A stretch of 64,000 nt of DNA from Kineococcus xinjiangensis (lineage in GTDB: Bacteria > Actinomycetota > Actinomycetes > Actinomycetales > Kineococcaceae). Every line of letters begins with the position of its first letter. Within the stretch, counting starts at the first letter, position 1. The stretch covers positions 62,001-126,000 of the forward strand of contig NZ_PTJD01000008.1 in assembly GCF_002934625.1 (NCBI RefSeq), given 5' to 3'. The translations under genes were made by a program, and so were the position numbers. Below are positions 18,577 through 27,630 of the stretch, one piece after another. The notes beneath the pieces are model-generated. The model was not told the origin of the DNA, did not search any database, and saw only the letters and a program-made list of their open reading frames with translations.

Positions 18577-20064
18577 ATGTCCGCCACCACAACGATGATC
18601 ACTTCCGAGCACCACGGCGGTCCGGCGGCGGTCGGGCGAGGGGGCGGCATGGCGTCGACGGATTCGGACCTGGAGCAGCGGACCACCACGAAGGTGGTGC
18701 TCATCTCGGTGGTGGCGGCGATCGGGGGCTTCCTCTTCGGCTTCGACACCGCCGTCATCAACGGCGCGGTCGTCGCCATGACGGCCGAGTTCCGGCTCAG
18801 CCCGCTGCTCAGCGGCTTCACGGTCTCCAGCGCCCTGCTCGGCGCGGCGGCGGGTGCCTGGTTCGCCGGCGGCCTCGCCGACCGGTTCGGCCGCAAGGCG
18901 GTCATGGTGATCGGTGGCGGGCTGTTCCTCGCCAGCGCCTTCGGCTCCGGCCTCGCGTTCGGGGTGTGGGACCTCATCCTCTGGCGCGTCGTCGGGGGCG
19001 TCGGCGTCGGCATCGCCTCCGTCATCGCGCCCACCTACATCGCGGAGGTCGCCCCCGCCCACATCCGGGGGCGGCTCGCCTCCCTGCAGCAGCTGATGAT
19101 CACCATCGGCATCTTCGTCGCCCTGCTCTCGGACGCCTTCATCGCCGACACGGCGGGCGGGGCGGCGGAGGAGACCTGGCTGGGCCTGACGGCCTGGCGC
19201 TGGATGTTCCTCGCCGAGGCGGTGCCGGCCGCGGTCTGGGCGCTGCTGGCCCTCACCGTTCCCGAGTCCCCGCGCCACCTGGTCGCCAAGGGTGAGACCC
19301 GCCGCGCCGGCGAGGTGCTGCGCGACGTGCTCGGCGCCCGGAGCGTGGAGGCCGTCCAGCAGAAGGTGCGCCAGATCGCCCACAGCCTGGAGCGCGAGGA
19401 CGACCCGAGCCTGAAGGACCTGCGCGGTCCCCGGTTCGGCCTGCTGCCCGTCGTCTGGGTCGGCATCGTGCTCTCCGTCCTCCAGCAGGCCGTCGGCATC
19501 AACGTGATCTTCTACTACTCCAACAGCCTGTGGCGCTCCGTCGGCTTCGACGAGTCGCAGGCGTTCACCACGTCCGTCTTCACCGCGGTCACGAACGTCG
19601 TCGTCACGTTCATCGCCATCGCGACGGTCGACAGGATCGGCCGCAAGCCGCTGCTGCTGGCGGGCTCGGTCGGCATGGTGGCGTCCCTGACGACGATGGC
19701 GGTGGCGTTCTCCCAGGCCACGGGGCCCGTGGACGACCCGTCCCTGCCGGCGCCGTGGGGCATGGTCGCCGTCGTCGCCGCGAACGTCTACGTCGTCGCG
19801 TTCGGGGCGACCTGGGGCCCGGTCGTCTGGGTCCTGCTCGGCGAGATGTTCCCCAACCGCATCCGTGCCGCGGCCCTCGCGGTGGCCGCCGCCGCGCAGT
19901 GGCTGGCGAACTTCACCGTCTCCACGACGTTCCCGACGCTGGCCGGCATCGGGCTGCCGCTGGCGTACGGGCTCTACGCGGCCTTCGCGGCCGCCTCGGT
20001 CCTCTTCGTCTGGAAGGCGGTGCGGGAGACCAAGGGCCGCGAGCTGGAGGACATGGGGACGTAG
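18577..20064 (+). CDS. Sugar porter family MFS transporter
   Basis: This 495-residue permease has about 12 transmembrane helices. Sugar-porter signatures are intact: [15 protein letters not shown] near the first helix, DRFGRK and [10 protein letters not shown] in the first half, PESPRHL after helix 6, [13 protein letters not shown] in helix 7, DRIGRKP, and a second-half loop [10 protein letters not shown]. It is most likely a proton- or facilitator-type importer of a monosaccharide such as glucose; the exact sugar cannot be read. ATG 18577 is used; ATG 18649, after a GGGCGAGGG stretch, is an alternative that would remove a 24-residue unstructured N-terminus. Confidence 0.9.
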   Translation: MSATTTMITSEHHGGPAAVGRGGGMASTDSDLEQRTTTKVVLISVVAAIGGFLFGFDTAVINGAVVAMTAEFRLSPLLSGFTVSSALLGAAAGAWFAGGLADRFGRKAVMVIGGGLFLASAFGSGLAFGVWDLILWRVVGGVGVGIASVIAPTYIAEVAPAHIRGRLASLQQLMITIGIFVALLSDAFIADTAGGAAEETWLGLTAWRWMFLAEAVPAAVWALLALTVPESPRHLVAKGETRRAGEVLRDVLGARSVEAVQQKVRQIAHSLEREDDPSLKDLRGPRFGLLPVVWVGIVLSVLQQAVGINVIFYYSNSLWRSVGFDESQAFTTSVFTAVTNVVVTFIAIATVDRIGRKPLLLAGSVGMVASLTTMAVAFSQATGPVDDPSLPAPWGMVAVVAANVYVVAFGATWGPVVWVLLGEMFPNRIRAAALAVAAAAQWLANFTVSTTFPTLAGIGLPLAYGLYAAFAAASVLFVWKAVRETKGRELEDMGT

Positions 20065-20085
20065 GTCCCCGCCCGCCGCGGCGAG

Positions 20086-20123
20086 CGGGAGCCCCGCGGC
20101 GGCGGTCCGCTGCGGGGCTCCCG
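20086..20123. terminator. Bidirectional terminator
   Basis: A 12-bp stem CGGGAGCCCCGC with its complement at 20112-20123 lies between the convergent permease gene and the DUF4233 gene. Confidence 0.7.
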
Positions 20124-20130
20124 GCGCACG

Positions 20131-20484
20131 TCAGGAGCCCTCCAGCTTCCGGGCCACCTCCGCCCGCTCCCGCTCGATGCGCGTGCCGATGACCAGCGCC
20201 GCCACCCACAGCAGCACGAACATCCCGCCGGCGAAGAACATCTCCGGCACCCAGAAGCCCCCGGCCAGCACCGCGACCTGCAGCAGCGACCCCAGGACGT
20301 AGCCCGCCCGCGAGCGCAGCAGCCCCGCGCAGAGCAGGCACGCCAGCGCCAGCGCACCGCCCGTCACCAGCGCGGTCTGCATCCCGACCGGCGACAGCCG
20401 CATCGCCACCAGCGCCGCGAAGGCGACGACGAGGGCCTCCGAGACCAGGGTCGTCGACGCCATCATCCGCTTGGGGTCCTTCAC
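20131..20484 (-). CDS. DUF4233 membrane protein
   Basis: This 117-residue protein has four predicted transmembrane helices (about 15-32, 38-58, 65-85 and 87-103) and a basic, charged C-terminal tail (RIERERAEVARKLEGS). It matches the actinobacterial DUF4233 pattern, a family usually encoded directly after folC as it is here. No function is established for the family. Confidence 0.82.
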   Translation of the reverse strand: MKDPKRMMASTTLVSEALVVAFAALVAMRLSPVGMQTALVTGGALALACLLCAGLLRSRAGYVLGSLLQVAVLAGGFWVPEMFFAGGMFVLLWVAALVIGTRIERERAEVARKLEGS

Positions 20485-20530
20485 GACCCACCCCCCGTCC
20501 GCACCGCACCGACCACCCGCACCGCCGGGC

Positions 20531-21898
20531 TCACCGCCCGACCCGCAGCAGGGTGCGGACGTCCCCGGCCAGCACCACCGACCCGGTCACCACCACGCCA
20601 CCACCGACGTCGCCGTCCGCCTCGGCCAGGCCCAGGGCCATGTCGATGGCCTGGTCGGCGCGCTCGGCGACGTGGACCCGGTCCTCCCCGAAGACGTCCT
20701 CGGCGATCTCCGCCAGATCCGCCGGCTCCAGCGACCGGGGGGCGGAGGAGCGGGTCACCACCACCTCGGCGAACACCGGCTCCAAGGCGGCGAGGATGCC
20801 CTCGGCGTCCTTGTCGGCGGCGACCGCCACGACGCCGACGAGCCGGTTGAAGGTGAAGGCCTCCGCCAGCGCCTCCGCCAGCACCTTCGCCCCGCCGGGG
20901 TTGTGCGCGGCGTCGAGCACGACGGCCGGCGCCCGGCGCACGACCTCCATGCGCCCGGGCGAGTCCACGTCCGCGAACGCCCCCTCCACCACGGCCGCCC
21001 CGAGCGTGGAGCCCGGTTCGGCGAGCAGCGCCTCCGCCGCGCTGAGCGCGACGGCGGCGTTGTGCGCCTGGTGCACGCCGTGCAGCGGCAGGAGGACGTC
21101 GGCGTAGACCCCGCCGCGCGTCCGCAGCGACACCAGCTGCCCGCCCACGGCCAGCTGCCGGTCCACGACGCCCAGGTCGACGCCCTCGCGGACGACGGAG
21201 CAGCGCTCGGACACGACGCGCCGCATCAGCACCTCGTCGGCCTCGGGCTCCTGCGCGGCGAGGACCACCGTCGCACCGTGCTTGATGATCCCCGCCTTGT
21301 TCTCCGCGATCTCGGCGATGGTCGAACCCAGCCACGCCTCGTGGTCCACGGACACGGGCGTCACGACGCACACGTCGGGCTGCACGACGTTCGTGGTGTC
21401 CCACGTCCCGCCGAGGCCCACCTCCACGACCGCCACGTCCACCGGGGCGTCCGCGAACGCCCAGAACGCCATCAGGGTGAGGACCTCGAAGAAGCTCAGC
21501 CGCGGATCCCCCGCAGCGGCGGCCCGCTCGTCGAGGATGCGGACCACGGGCTCCACGTCCTCGAAGACGGCGACGAAGCGCTCGCGGCTGAGCGGCTCCC
21601 CGTCGATGGCGATGCGCTCGGTGATCTCCGACAGGTGCGGGCTGGTGAAGCGCCCGGTGCGCAGGTCGTGCTCGCGCACCAGCCGCTCCACCATCCGCGA
21701 CGTCGACGTCTTGCCGTTGGTGCCCGTGATGTGGACGACCCGGTACGCCAGCTGCGGGTCGCCCAGCAGGTGGCAGGCTTCCCGCACCCGCTCCAGGGTG
21801 GGGTGGATGCGGTGCTCGGGGTTGCGGGACAGGATCTCCCGCACGACCTCCGCGTAGCGGCTCCCGGGGTGGCGCCCGGTGCCCGACTGCTCGCTCAT
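20531..21898 (-). CDS. folC: Folylpolyglutamate synthase / dihydrofolate synthase
   Basis: FolC adds glutamate to (dihydro)folate, and in bacteria also makes dihydrofolate from dihydropteroate. The 455-residue protein has the Mur-ligase P-loop TGTNGKTS at 58-65, followed by TGRFTSPHL, the catalytic stretch [14 protein letters not shown], the SVDHEAWLG loop and HNPGGAKVL in the C-terminal domain. The ATG overlaps the ileS stop by four bases (ATGA), so the genes are translationally coupled; folC after valS or ileS is a familiar actinobacterial arrangement. Confidence 0.95.
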   Translation of the reverse strand: MSEQSGTGRHPGSRYAEVVREILSRNPEHRIHPTLERVREACHLLGDPQLAYRVVHITGTNGKTSTSRMVERLVREHDLRTGRFTSPHLSEITERIAIDGEPLSRERFVAVFEDVEPVVRILDERAAAAGDPRLSFFEVLTLMAFWAFADAPVDVAVVEVGLGGTWDTTNVVQPDVCVVTPVSVDHEAWLGSTIAEIAENKAGIIKHGATVVLAAQEPEADEVLMRRVVSERCSVVREGVDLGVVDRQLAVGGQLVSLRTRGGVYADVLLPLHGVHQAHNAAVALSAAEALLAEPGSTLGAAVVEGAFADVDSPGRMEVVRRAPAVVLDAAHNPGGAKVLAEALAEAFTFNRLVGVVAVAADKDAEGILAALEPVFAEVVVTRSSAPRSLEPADLAEIAEDVFGEDRVHVAERADQAIDMALGLAEADGDVGGGVVVTGSVVLAGDVRTLLRVGR

Positions 21899-24800
21899 CG
21901 CGGGCCTTCCGCGCGCTCGACGGCGATCCGCACCTGGTGCCCCTCCACCGCGGCGGTCAGCGTGGTCCGCTCGGTGGGCAGCGCCTCCGCGGAGCCGGCC
22001 GAGCCGAACTGCTGCGCGAGCGTCTCGGAGACGACGAGGTTCTGGTGCGTCACGAGCGCCTCCCACACCGGCCCGTCGGCCGCGACGGTGAGCCGGATCC
22101 GGTCCGAGACGTGCAGGCCCGCGTCCCGGCGCGCCTGCTGCACGAGGCGGATGACGTCGCGGGCCAGGCCCTCCGCGGCCAGTTCGGGGGTGACCGCCGT
22201 GTCCAGCACCACGAACCCGCCGGACTCCAGCGGCGCGGTGCGGCGCTCCCCCGCACCGCCGCCCTCCACGACCAGGCCGACCTCGTACTCCCCCGGCTGC
22301 AGGGCGATCCCCCCGGCCACCACGCCCTCGGCGGTGCGCTGCCAGTCCCCGGCCTTCGCCGCGCGGATCGCCGTCTGCACCTCCTTGCCGATGCGGGGGC
22401 CGGCGGCGCGGGCGTTGACCGTGAGGCGCTCCACCACGCCGAACTCCGCGCCGCGGTCGGGGGTGCCCAGCGCGACCTCGCGGACGTTGACCTCCTGGGC
22501 GATGAGCTGCGCGAACGGCCGCAGCAGCTCCGGGTCGTCCAGGACCTGCACCTGGGTCAGGGGCAGCCGCACCCGCAGGTTCTCCGCCTTGCGCACCGAC
22601 AGCACCGCCGAGCACACCGCCCGCGCCCGGTCCATCGCCGCGACGAGGTCGGGGTCGGCGGGCAGGTCGGCGGCGTCGGGCCACTCCGTCAGGTGCACCG
22701 AGCGCCCGCCCGTCAGGCCGCGCCACACCTCCTCGCCGATCAGGGGCAGCAACGGCGCCAGCATCCGCGTCAGCGTCTCCAGCACCGTGTGCAGCGTGTC
22801 CAGCGCGTCGCGGGCGGCGTCGGACTCGCCGTCCCAGAACCGCTCCCGGGAACGGCGCACGTACCAGTTCGTCAGCACGTCCAGGAATTCCCGGGAGCTC
22901 GCGCACGCACCGGAGACGTCGTACTCGTCGAGCTGCGCGGTGACCGCGGCGACGGTGTCGTGCAGCTTCGCCAGGACGTAGCGGTCCAGCACGTCCTGCG
23001 ACGACGTCCGCCAGCGGGGGCGGTGGCTGGAGAGCCCGGAGTAGGTGGAGAAGAAGTACCACGTGCTCCACAACGGCATGATCACCTGCCGCACGGCGTC
23101 GCGGATGCCCTGCTCCGTGACGACGAGGTTCCCACCGCGCAGCACCGGGGACGCCATCAGGAACCAGCGCATGGCGTCGGAGCCGTCGCGGTCCAGCACC
23201 TCGGAGACGTCGGGGTAGTTGCGCAGCGACTTGCTCATCTTGCGGCCGTCGTCGCCGAGCAGGATGCCGTGCGAGACGCAGGTGCGGAACGCGGGCCGGT
23301 CGAACAGCGCGGTGGCCAGCACGTGCAGCGTGTAGAACCAGCCGCGCGTCTGCCCGATGTACTCGACGATGAAGTCGCCCGGGTAGTGGCTCTCGAACCA
23401 GTCGGTGTTCTCGAACGGGTAGTGCACCTGCGCGAAGGGCATCGCGCCGGACTCGAACCAGCAGTCGAGCACCTCCGGGACCCGGCGCATCGTCGAGCGC
23501 CCCGTCGGGTCGTCGGGGTTCGGCCGGGTGAGGGCGTCGACGTGGGGCCGGTGCAGGTCAGCCGGGCGCACGCCGAAGTCGCGCTCCAGCTCGTCGAGGG
23601 AGCCGTAGACGTCGACCCGGGGGTGCTGCGGGTCGTCCGAGACCCACACCGGGATCGGGCTGCCCCAGTAGCGGTTCCGGCTGATCGACCAGTCCCGCGC
23701 CCCCTCCAGCCACTTGCCGAAGGACCCGTCCTTGACGTGGCCGGGAACCCAGGTGATCTCCTGGTTCAGCTCGACCATGCGGTCGCGGATCTTCGTGACC
23801 TCCACGAACCAGCTGGAGACCGCCCGGTAGATCAGGGCGTTGCCGCAGCGCCAGCAGTGCGGGTACGGGTGGTCGTAGGTCTCCTGGCGCACCAGCAGGG
23901 TGCCGGGGGTGACCGAGCCGCCGTGCCGCTTGAGGTCGGCGATGATCTGCTTGTTGGCCTCGAACACCTGCGTGCCGGCGTAGTCGGGCACCTGGGAGGT
24001 GAACTCCCCGCGCGAGTCGACGGGCACGACGGCGGCGATGCCCGCCGCGTCGGTGACGGCCTTGTCCTCCTCACCGAAGGCGGGGGCGATGTGCACGGCG
24101 CCGGTGCCGTCCTCGGTGGTGACGTAGTCGGCGGGCAGCACCTGGTGGGCGTGGTCGTGGCCGGCGAAGTAGGAGAACGGCGGCACGTAGCGGGAGCCGA
24201 GCAGTTCCTCGCCGCGCAGGCGCTGCACGACGCGCACGCCCTCGGCCGTCCCGTCCTCGGACAGCTCCCGGGCGTAGGCGGCGACGCGGTCGGCGGCCAG
24301 CACGAGGCGCCGGGTGCCGTCCTGCCCGTCGGCCGCGGGCCGCTCGACCACGGCGTACTCGATCTGCGGGCCGACGGCGACGGCGAGGTTGCTCGGCAGC
24401 GTCCACGGCGTCGTCGTCCAGACGAGGATCAGCGCACCGGCCGCCGGGCCGCTGGTCAGCTCGAAGCCCACCGTGACCGCGGGGTCCTGCCGCTGCCGGT
24501 AGACGTCGTCCATGCGCGTCTCGGTGTTCGACAGGGGCGTCTCGCAGCGCCAGCAGTACGCCAGCACCCGGAAGCCCTCGTAGATGAGGCCCTTGTCGTG
24601 GAGCGTCTTGAACGCCCACATCACCGACTCCATGTAGTCGGTGTCGAGGGTCTTGTAGTCGTTCTCGAAGTCCACCCAGCGCGCCTGGCGGGTCACGTAG
24701 GACTCCCAGTCGGCGGTGTAGCGCAGCACGGACGCGCGGCAGGCCTCGTTGAACCTGTCGATGCCCATCTGCTCGATCTCGGACTTGTGGGTGATGCCGA

Positions 24801-25176
24801 GCTGGCGCTCCGCCTCCACCTCGGCGGGCAGGCCGTGGCAGTCCCAGCCGAAGCGGCGGTCGACGCGCTGGCCGCGCATCGTCCGGTAGCGGGGCACGAC
24901 GTCCTTGACGTAGCCGGTGAGCAGGTGCCCGTAGTGGGGCAGGCCGTTGGCGAAGGGCGGGCCGTCGTAGAAGACGAACTCCTCGGGGCCGCGCGGGTGC
25001 CGTTCGAGGCTCGCCTCGAAGGTCCCGTCCGCCGCCCAGGAGTCCAGCACCCGCTGCTCGATCTCCGGGAAGCGCGGGCTGGACGGCACCTGGGCGCGGC
25101 CCGCTACGGGGCCGTTCGCCGGGGCCTCGTCCGTCGCCTCGGTCATCGGGTCGTTCGTCGGGTCGTTCGCGGACAC
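21895..25176 (-). CDS. ileS: Isoleucyl-tRNA synthetase
   Basis: This 1093-residue class Ia synthetase charges tRNA-Ile. The HIGH-type motif is HYGH at 81-84 and the KMSKS motif is intact near 644; [11 protein letters not shown], the CP1 editing domain and the anticodon-binding domain ([11 protein letters not shown] onward) follow. The length and the short C-terminus without a zinc finger point to the type 2, eukaryote-like IleRS found in actinobacteria. GTG 25176 has GGAGGAG upstream. A T-box leader precedes it, so expression should rise when uncharged tRNA-Ile accumulates. Confidence 0.96.
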   Translation of the reverse strand: MSANDPTNDPMTEATDEAPANGPVAGRAQVPSSPRFPEIEQRVLDSWAADGTFEASLERHPRGPEEFVFYDGPPFANGLPHYGHLLTGYVKDVVPRYRTMRGQRVDRRFGWDCHGLPAEVEAERQLGITHKSEIEQMGIDRFNEACRASVLRYTADWESYVTRQARWVDFENDYKTLDTDYMESVMWAFKTLHDKGLIYEGFRVLAYCWRCETPLSNTETRMDDVYRQRQDPAVTVGFELTSGPAAGALILVWTTTPWTLPSNLAVAVGPQIEYAVVERPAADGQDGTRRLVLAADRVAAYARELSEDGTAEGVRVVQRLRGEELLGSRYVPPFSYFAGHDHAHQVLPADYVTTEDGTGAVHIAPAFGEEDKAVTDAAGIAAVVPVDSRGEFTSQVPDYAGTQVFEANKQIIADLKRHGGSVTPGTLLVRQETYDHPYPHCWRCGNALIYRAVSSWFVEVTKIRDRMVELNQEITWVPGHVKDGSFGKWLEGARDWSISRNRYWGSPIPVWVSDDPQHPRVDVYGSLDELERDFGVRPADLHRPHVDALTRPNPDDPTGRSTMRRVPEVLDCWFESGAMPFAQVHYPFENTDWFESHYPGDFIVEYIGQTRGWFYTLHVLATALFDRPAFRTCVSHGILLGDDGRKMSKSLRNYPDVSEVLDRDGSDAMRWFLMASPVLRGGNLVVTEQGIRDAVRQVIMPLWSTWYFFSTYSGLSSHRPRWRTSSQDVLDRYVLAKLHDTVAAVTAQLDEYDVSGACASSREFLDVLTNWYVRRSRERFWDGESDAARDALDTLHTVLETLTRMLAPLLPLIGEEVWRGLTGGRSVHLTEWPDAADLPADPDLVAAMDRARAVCSAVLSVRKAENLRVRLPLTQVQVLDDPELLRPFAQLIAQEVNVREVALGTPDRGAEFGVVERLTVNARAAGPRIGKEVQTAIRAAKAGDWQRTAEGVVAGGIALQPGEYEVGLVVEGGGAGERRTAPLESGGFVVLDTAVTPELAAEGLARDVIRLVQQARRDAGLHVSDRIRLTVAADGPVWEALVTHQNLVVSETLAQQFGSAGSAEALPTERTTLTAAVEGHQVRIAVERAEGPR

Positions 25177-25409
25177 GGGTCTCCTCCAGCCGAGTGCGTC
25201 ACCACCCGCGAGGACGACGGGTGCCGGTCTCGGCCCCCACCGCGGTACCACCCCGCTTGCCGCCGCACCGGCACCGGGAGGTGCGCGCCGCGACGACCGC
25301 TCGTCGTCCGGCTGTCACGGGCCGGACCCGTCCGGGTCTACTGGGGCGCCCCCCGGGGGTGCGCCCGTTCTTCCGGAGGCTCGCCGGTGATGGCCGGGTC
25401 GACGCCTGT
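25177..25409 (-). promoter_or_regulatory. T-box riboswitch (tRNA-Ile) of ileS
   Basis: The minus strand carries the T-box sequence GGGGTGGTACCGCGG (25254-25240), whose TGG pairs with the tRNA acceptor end. Further upstream, GGCCATCACCGG holds the specifier ATC (25391-25389, Ile), followed by GAGCCTCCGGAAGAAC and GTAGACCCGGACGGG, all typical of the ultrashort actinobacterial ileS T-box. The SD GGAGGAG lies at the 3' end, so control is probably translational. A -10 hexamer TAGACT (25421-25416) fits a start near 25409. Confidence 0.88.
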
Positions 25410-25497
25410 GCCCCGAGTCTAACCGGCGGGTGCGCCGAGGTGGTCCCGCCTGCGGCGGACGGGACACCGCACCGTCGCATCCGTCGAGGGGACGGGA

Positions 25498-25575
25498 CCA
25501 CGGAGGCGGACCACGGAGGCGGACCACGGAGGCGGACCACGGAGGCGGACCACGGAGGCGGACCACGGAGGCGGG
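25498..25575. repeat. Six tandem copies of a 13-bp unit
   Basis: Six consecutive copies of CCACGGAGGCGGA lie between copC and the ileS T-box promoter; five are identical and the last ends in G instead of A. They have no spacers and no inverted symmetry. Confidence 0.95.
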
Positions 25576-25581
25576 GAGCGG

Positions 25582-26184
25582 TCAGTGCTGCCCGGGCGGG
25601 CCGTTGGGGTCGCGGTGGCGCTTGGCGAGGACGGCCGCTCCCCCGCCGAGCAGGGCGGCGATCCCGCCGACCACGAGGAGCGGCGCACCGCCCGGGCCGT
25701 CCTCCGGCTCCGCACCCCTCGGGCCCCCGTCCGCCTCCTGTCCGGCAGTGGCCTGCGGCTCGGCGGTGGCCTCCGGCTCGGCGGTGGGAGTGGCCTCCGC
25801 CGGGGCGGTGGCCCCCTCGACGCCGAAGGAGAACGAGCCCTCGATCGGGTGTCCGTCGCCGGAGACGACGCGCCACTGCACGGCGTAGGTGCCCGGCGCC
25901 AGGCCGGCGGGCAGGGCTGCGGTGACGCGGTCGCCCTCCACGACCGGCTCGGGCTCGGCGACGGTCGCGCCCGCCTGGTCCTGCACGCGGACCCGCGGCG
26001 ACAGCGCCAGGACGTCGTCGCTGAAGGCGAGCTCGACCCGGGCGGGGGCCGCGGGCAGGCGCGCGCCGTCGGCGGGGTCGCTGCTCAGGAGCCGGTCGTG
26101 GGCGGCGGCGGGGGCGGCGGCGAGGACGACGGCGAGCAGGCCGCCGGCGCCGGCGAGGAGCAGGGAGGGCACCCGGGGAGCCAT
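25582..26184 (-). CDS. CopC domain membrane-anchored copper protein
   Basis: The 200-residue protein has a signal peptide (about residues 1-28, ending AAAPAAA), a CopC beta-barrel domain (29-122), a Pro/Glu/Ala-rich linker (about 125-165) and a C-terminal transmembrane helix (about 168-187) with a basic tail. Cleavage would leave His29 at or next to the new N-terminus (AHDRLLSSDPADG), the usual Cu(II) ligand; GDGHPIEGSFSF holds the second histidine. CopC proteins bind copper outside the membrane. CopD, the usual partner, is not adjacent. The tail of 13-bp repeats lies just beyond its stop codon. Confidence 0.88.
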   Translation of the reverse strand: MAPRVPSLLLAGAGGLLAVVLAAAPAAAHDRLLSSDPADGARLPAAPARVELAFSDDVLALSPRVRVQDQAGATVAEPEPVVEGDRVTAALPAGLAPGTYAVQWRVVSGDGHPIEGSFSFGVEGATAPAEATPTAEPEATAEPQATAGQEADGGPRGAEPEDGPGGAPLLVVGGIAALLGGGAAVLAKRHRDPNGPPGQH

Positions 26185-26255
26185 GCAGGAGGACACGGCG
26201 CCCGAGCCTAGGCGGGGCCCGGCCGGCACCTCGCGGCACGTCCGGCGCAAAGAAC

Positions 26256-26275
26256 CCGGACCTGCAGTACCGGAT
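26256..26275. promoter_or_regulatory. Candidate fatty-acid operator before fadA
   Basis: CCGGACCTGCAGTACCGGAT has a CTGCAG palindrome core flanked by CCGG on both sides. The same core (TGCAGTACCGGAYAC) recurs before fadD at 34682-34697. A plausible -10 TAACCT lies at 26291-26296, so a bound protein would cover the -35 region. Confidence 0.55.
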
Positions 26276-26358
26276 ACTTCTGTTCCGGCGTAACCTGGCG
26301 TCACCGCACCGCTCCGGTGCGGCGGGCGCAGCGAGCCCGACCTCGAGGAGGAGGACCA

Positions 26359-27630
26359 GTGGCCGAGACAGCCAGCCGCCGCACGACCCGGAACGTGGTG
26401 TTCGTCGACGGTGTCCGCACGCCGTTCGGGAAGGCCCGCCCCGACGGCTACTACGCCGAGACCCGCGCCGACGACCTGGTCGTGCACTGCCTGCGGGAGC
26501 TGCTGCGCCGCAACCCCGGCCTGGCGCCCGAGCGCGTCGACGACGTCGCCATCGCGGCCGCCACCCAGAGCGGCGACCAGGGCCTCCTGCTCGGCCGCAG
26601 CGCCGCGCTGCTCGCGGGCCTGCCCGCCACCGTCCCCGGCTACTCCATCGACCGCTGGTGCGCCGGCGCCATGACCGCCGTGACGACCGCGGCCGGCAGC
26701 ATCGCCTTCGGTGCAGCCGACGTCGCCCTCGCCGGCGGCGTGGAGCACATGGGCCACCACCCCATCGGCTCGGGCACCGACCCGAACCCGCGCTTCCTGA
26801 TGGAGCGCATCGTCGCCCCCGACGCGCTGAACATGGGCATCACCGCGGAGAACCTGCACGACCGCTACCCGGCCCTCACCAAGGAGCGCGCCGACGCGTG
26901 GGCGGTGAACAGCCAGCTGCGCTTCGCCAAGGCCCAGGCCGACGGCACCATCGGCCGCGACCTCGTCCCGGTGGCGACGCGCAGCACGCAGCACGGCTAC
27001 GGTGTCGCCACGGTCGACGAGCTCGCCCGCCCGAACACCACGACGGAGGGGCTGGCGAAGCTCAAGACGCCCTTCCGTCCGCACGGGCGCGTCACCGCGG
27101 GCAACGCCTCCCCGCTCACCGACGGGGCGACGGCCTGCATCGTCGCCGCGGAGGAAACGGCTGCCGAGCTGGGGCTGCCCGCCTCGATGCGCCTGGTCAG
27201 CTACGCCTTCGCGGGCGTGGAGCCGGAGGTCATGGGCTTCGGCCCGGTGCCCTCCACGGAGAAGGCGCTGCGCCTTGCCGGTCTCGGCATCGACGACATC
27301 GGCCTCATCGAGATCAACGAGGCGTTCGCCGTGCAGGTGCTCTCCTTCCTCGACCACTACGGCATCGCCGACGACGACCCCCGGGTCAACCCCTACGGCG
27401 GCGCCATCGCGATCGGCCACCCGCTGGCCTCCTCCGGCGTCCGCCTGATGATCCAGCTCTCCCGCGCGTTCGAGCAGCGCCCCGAGGTCCGCTACGGCAT
27501 CACCACCATGTGCGTGGGCCTCGGCATGGGCGGCACCGTCGTCTGGGAGAACCTGCACCACGCCGACGCGACGAAGGGCGCCTCGGCGCAGCCCGCCACC
27601 TCCAGCGACGCCGACGGGAGCCGCGCGTGA
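26359..27630 (+). CDS. fadA: Acetyl-CoA C-acyltransferase (thiolase)
   Basis: This 423-residue thiolase carries out the last step of fatty-acid beta-oxidation, cutting 3-ketoacyl-CoA with CoA. The nucleophile is Cys101 in DRWCAGAM, with His354 in AIGHPLASSG and Cys385 in TMCVGLGMGG; all are intact. GTG 26359 follows GAGGAGGAGG. Its stop overlaps the fadB start (GTGA), so the two subunits of the oxidation complex are made together. A candidate operator lies upstream. Confidence 0.95.
   Translation: MAETASRRTTRNVVFVDGVRTPFGKARPDGYYAETRADDLVVHCLRELLRRNPGLAPERVDDVAIAAATQSGDQGLLLGRSAALLAGLPATVPGYSIDRWCAGAMTAVTTAAGSIAFGAADVALAGGVEHMGHHPIGSGTDPNPRFLMERIVAPDALNMGITAENLHDRYPALTKERADAWAVNSQLRFAKAQADGTIGRDLVPVATRSTQHGYGVATVDELARPNTTTEGLAKLKTPFRPHGRVTAGNASPLTDGATACIVAAEETAAELGLPASMRLVSYAFAGVEPEVMGFGPVPSTEKALRLAGLGIDDIGLIEINEAFAVQVLSFLDHYGIADDDPRVNPYGGAIAIGHPLASSGVRLMIQLSRAFEQRPEVRYGITTMCVGLGMGGTVVWENLHHADATKGASAQPATSSDADGSRA

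Noticed and set aside
17917-19383. Minus-strand open frame of 488 codons opposite ndk and the permease gene
   Set aside because: Overlaps two clear genes and has no recognisable motif.
25498-25575. Tandem repeat as a CRISPR array
   Set aside because: Units are contiguous 13-mers without spacers, and no cas gene is nearby.
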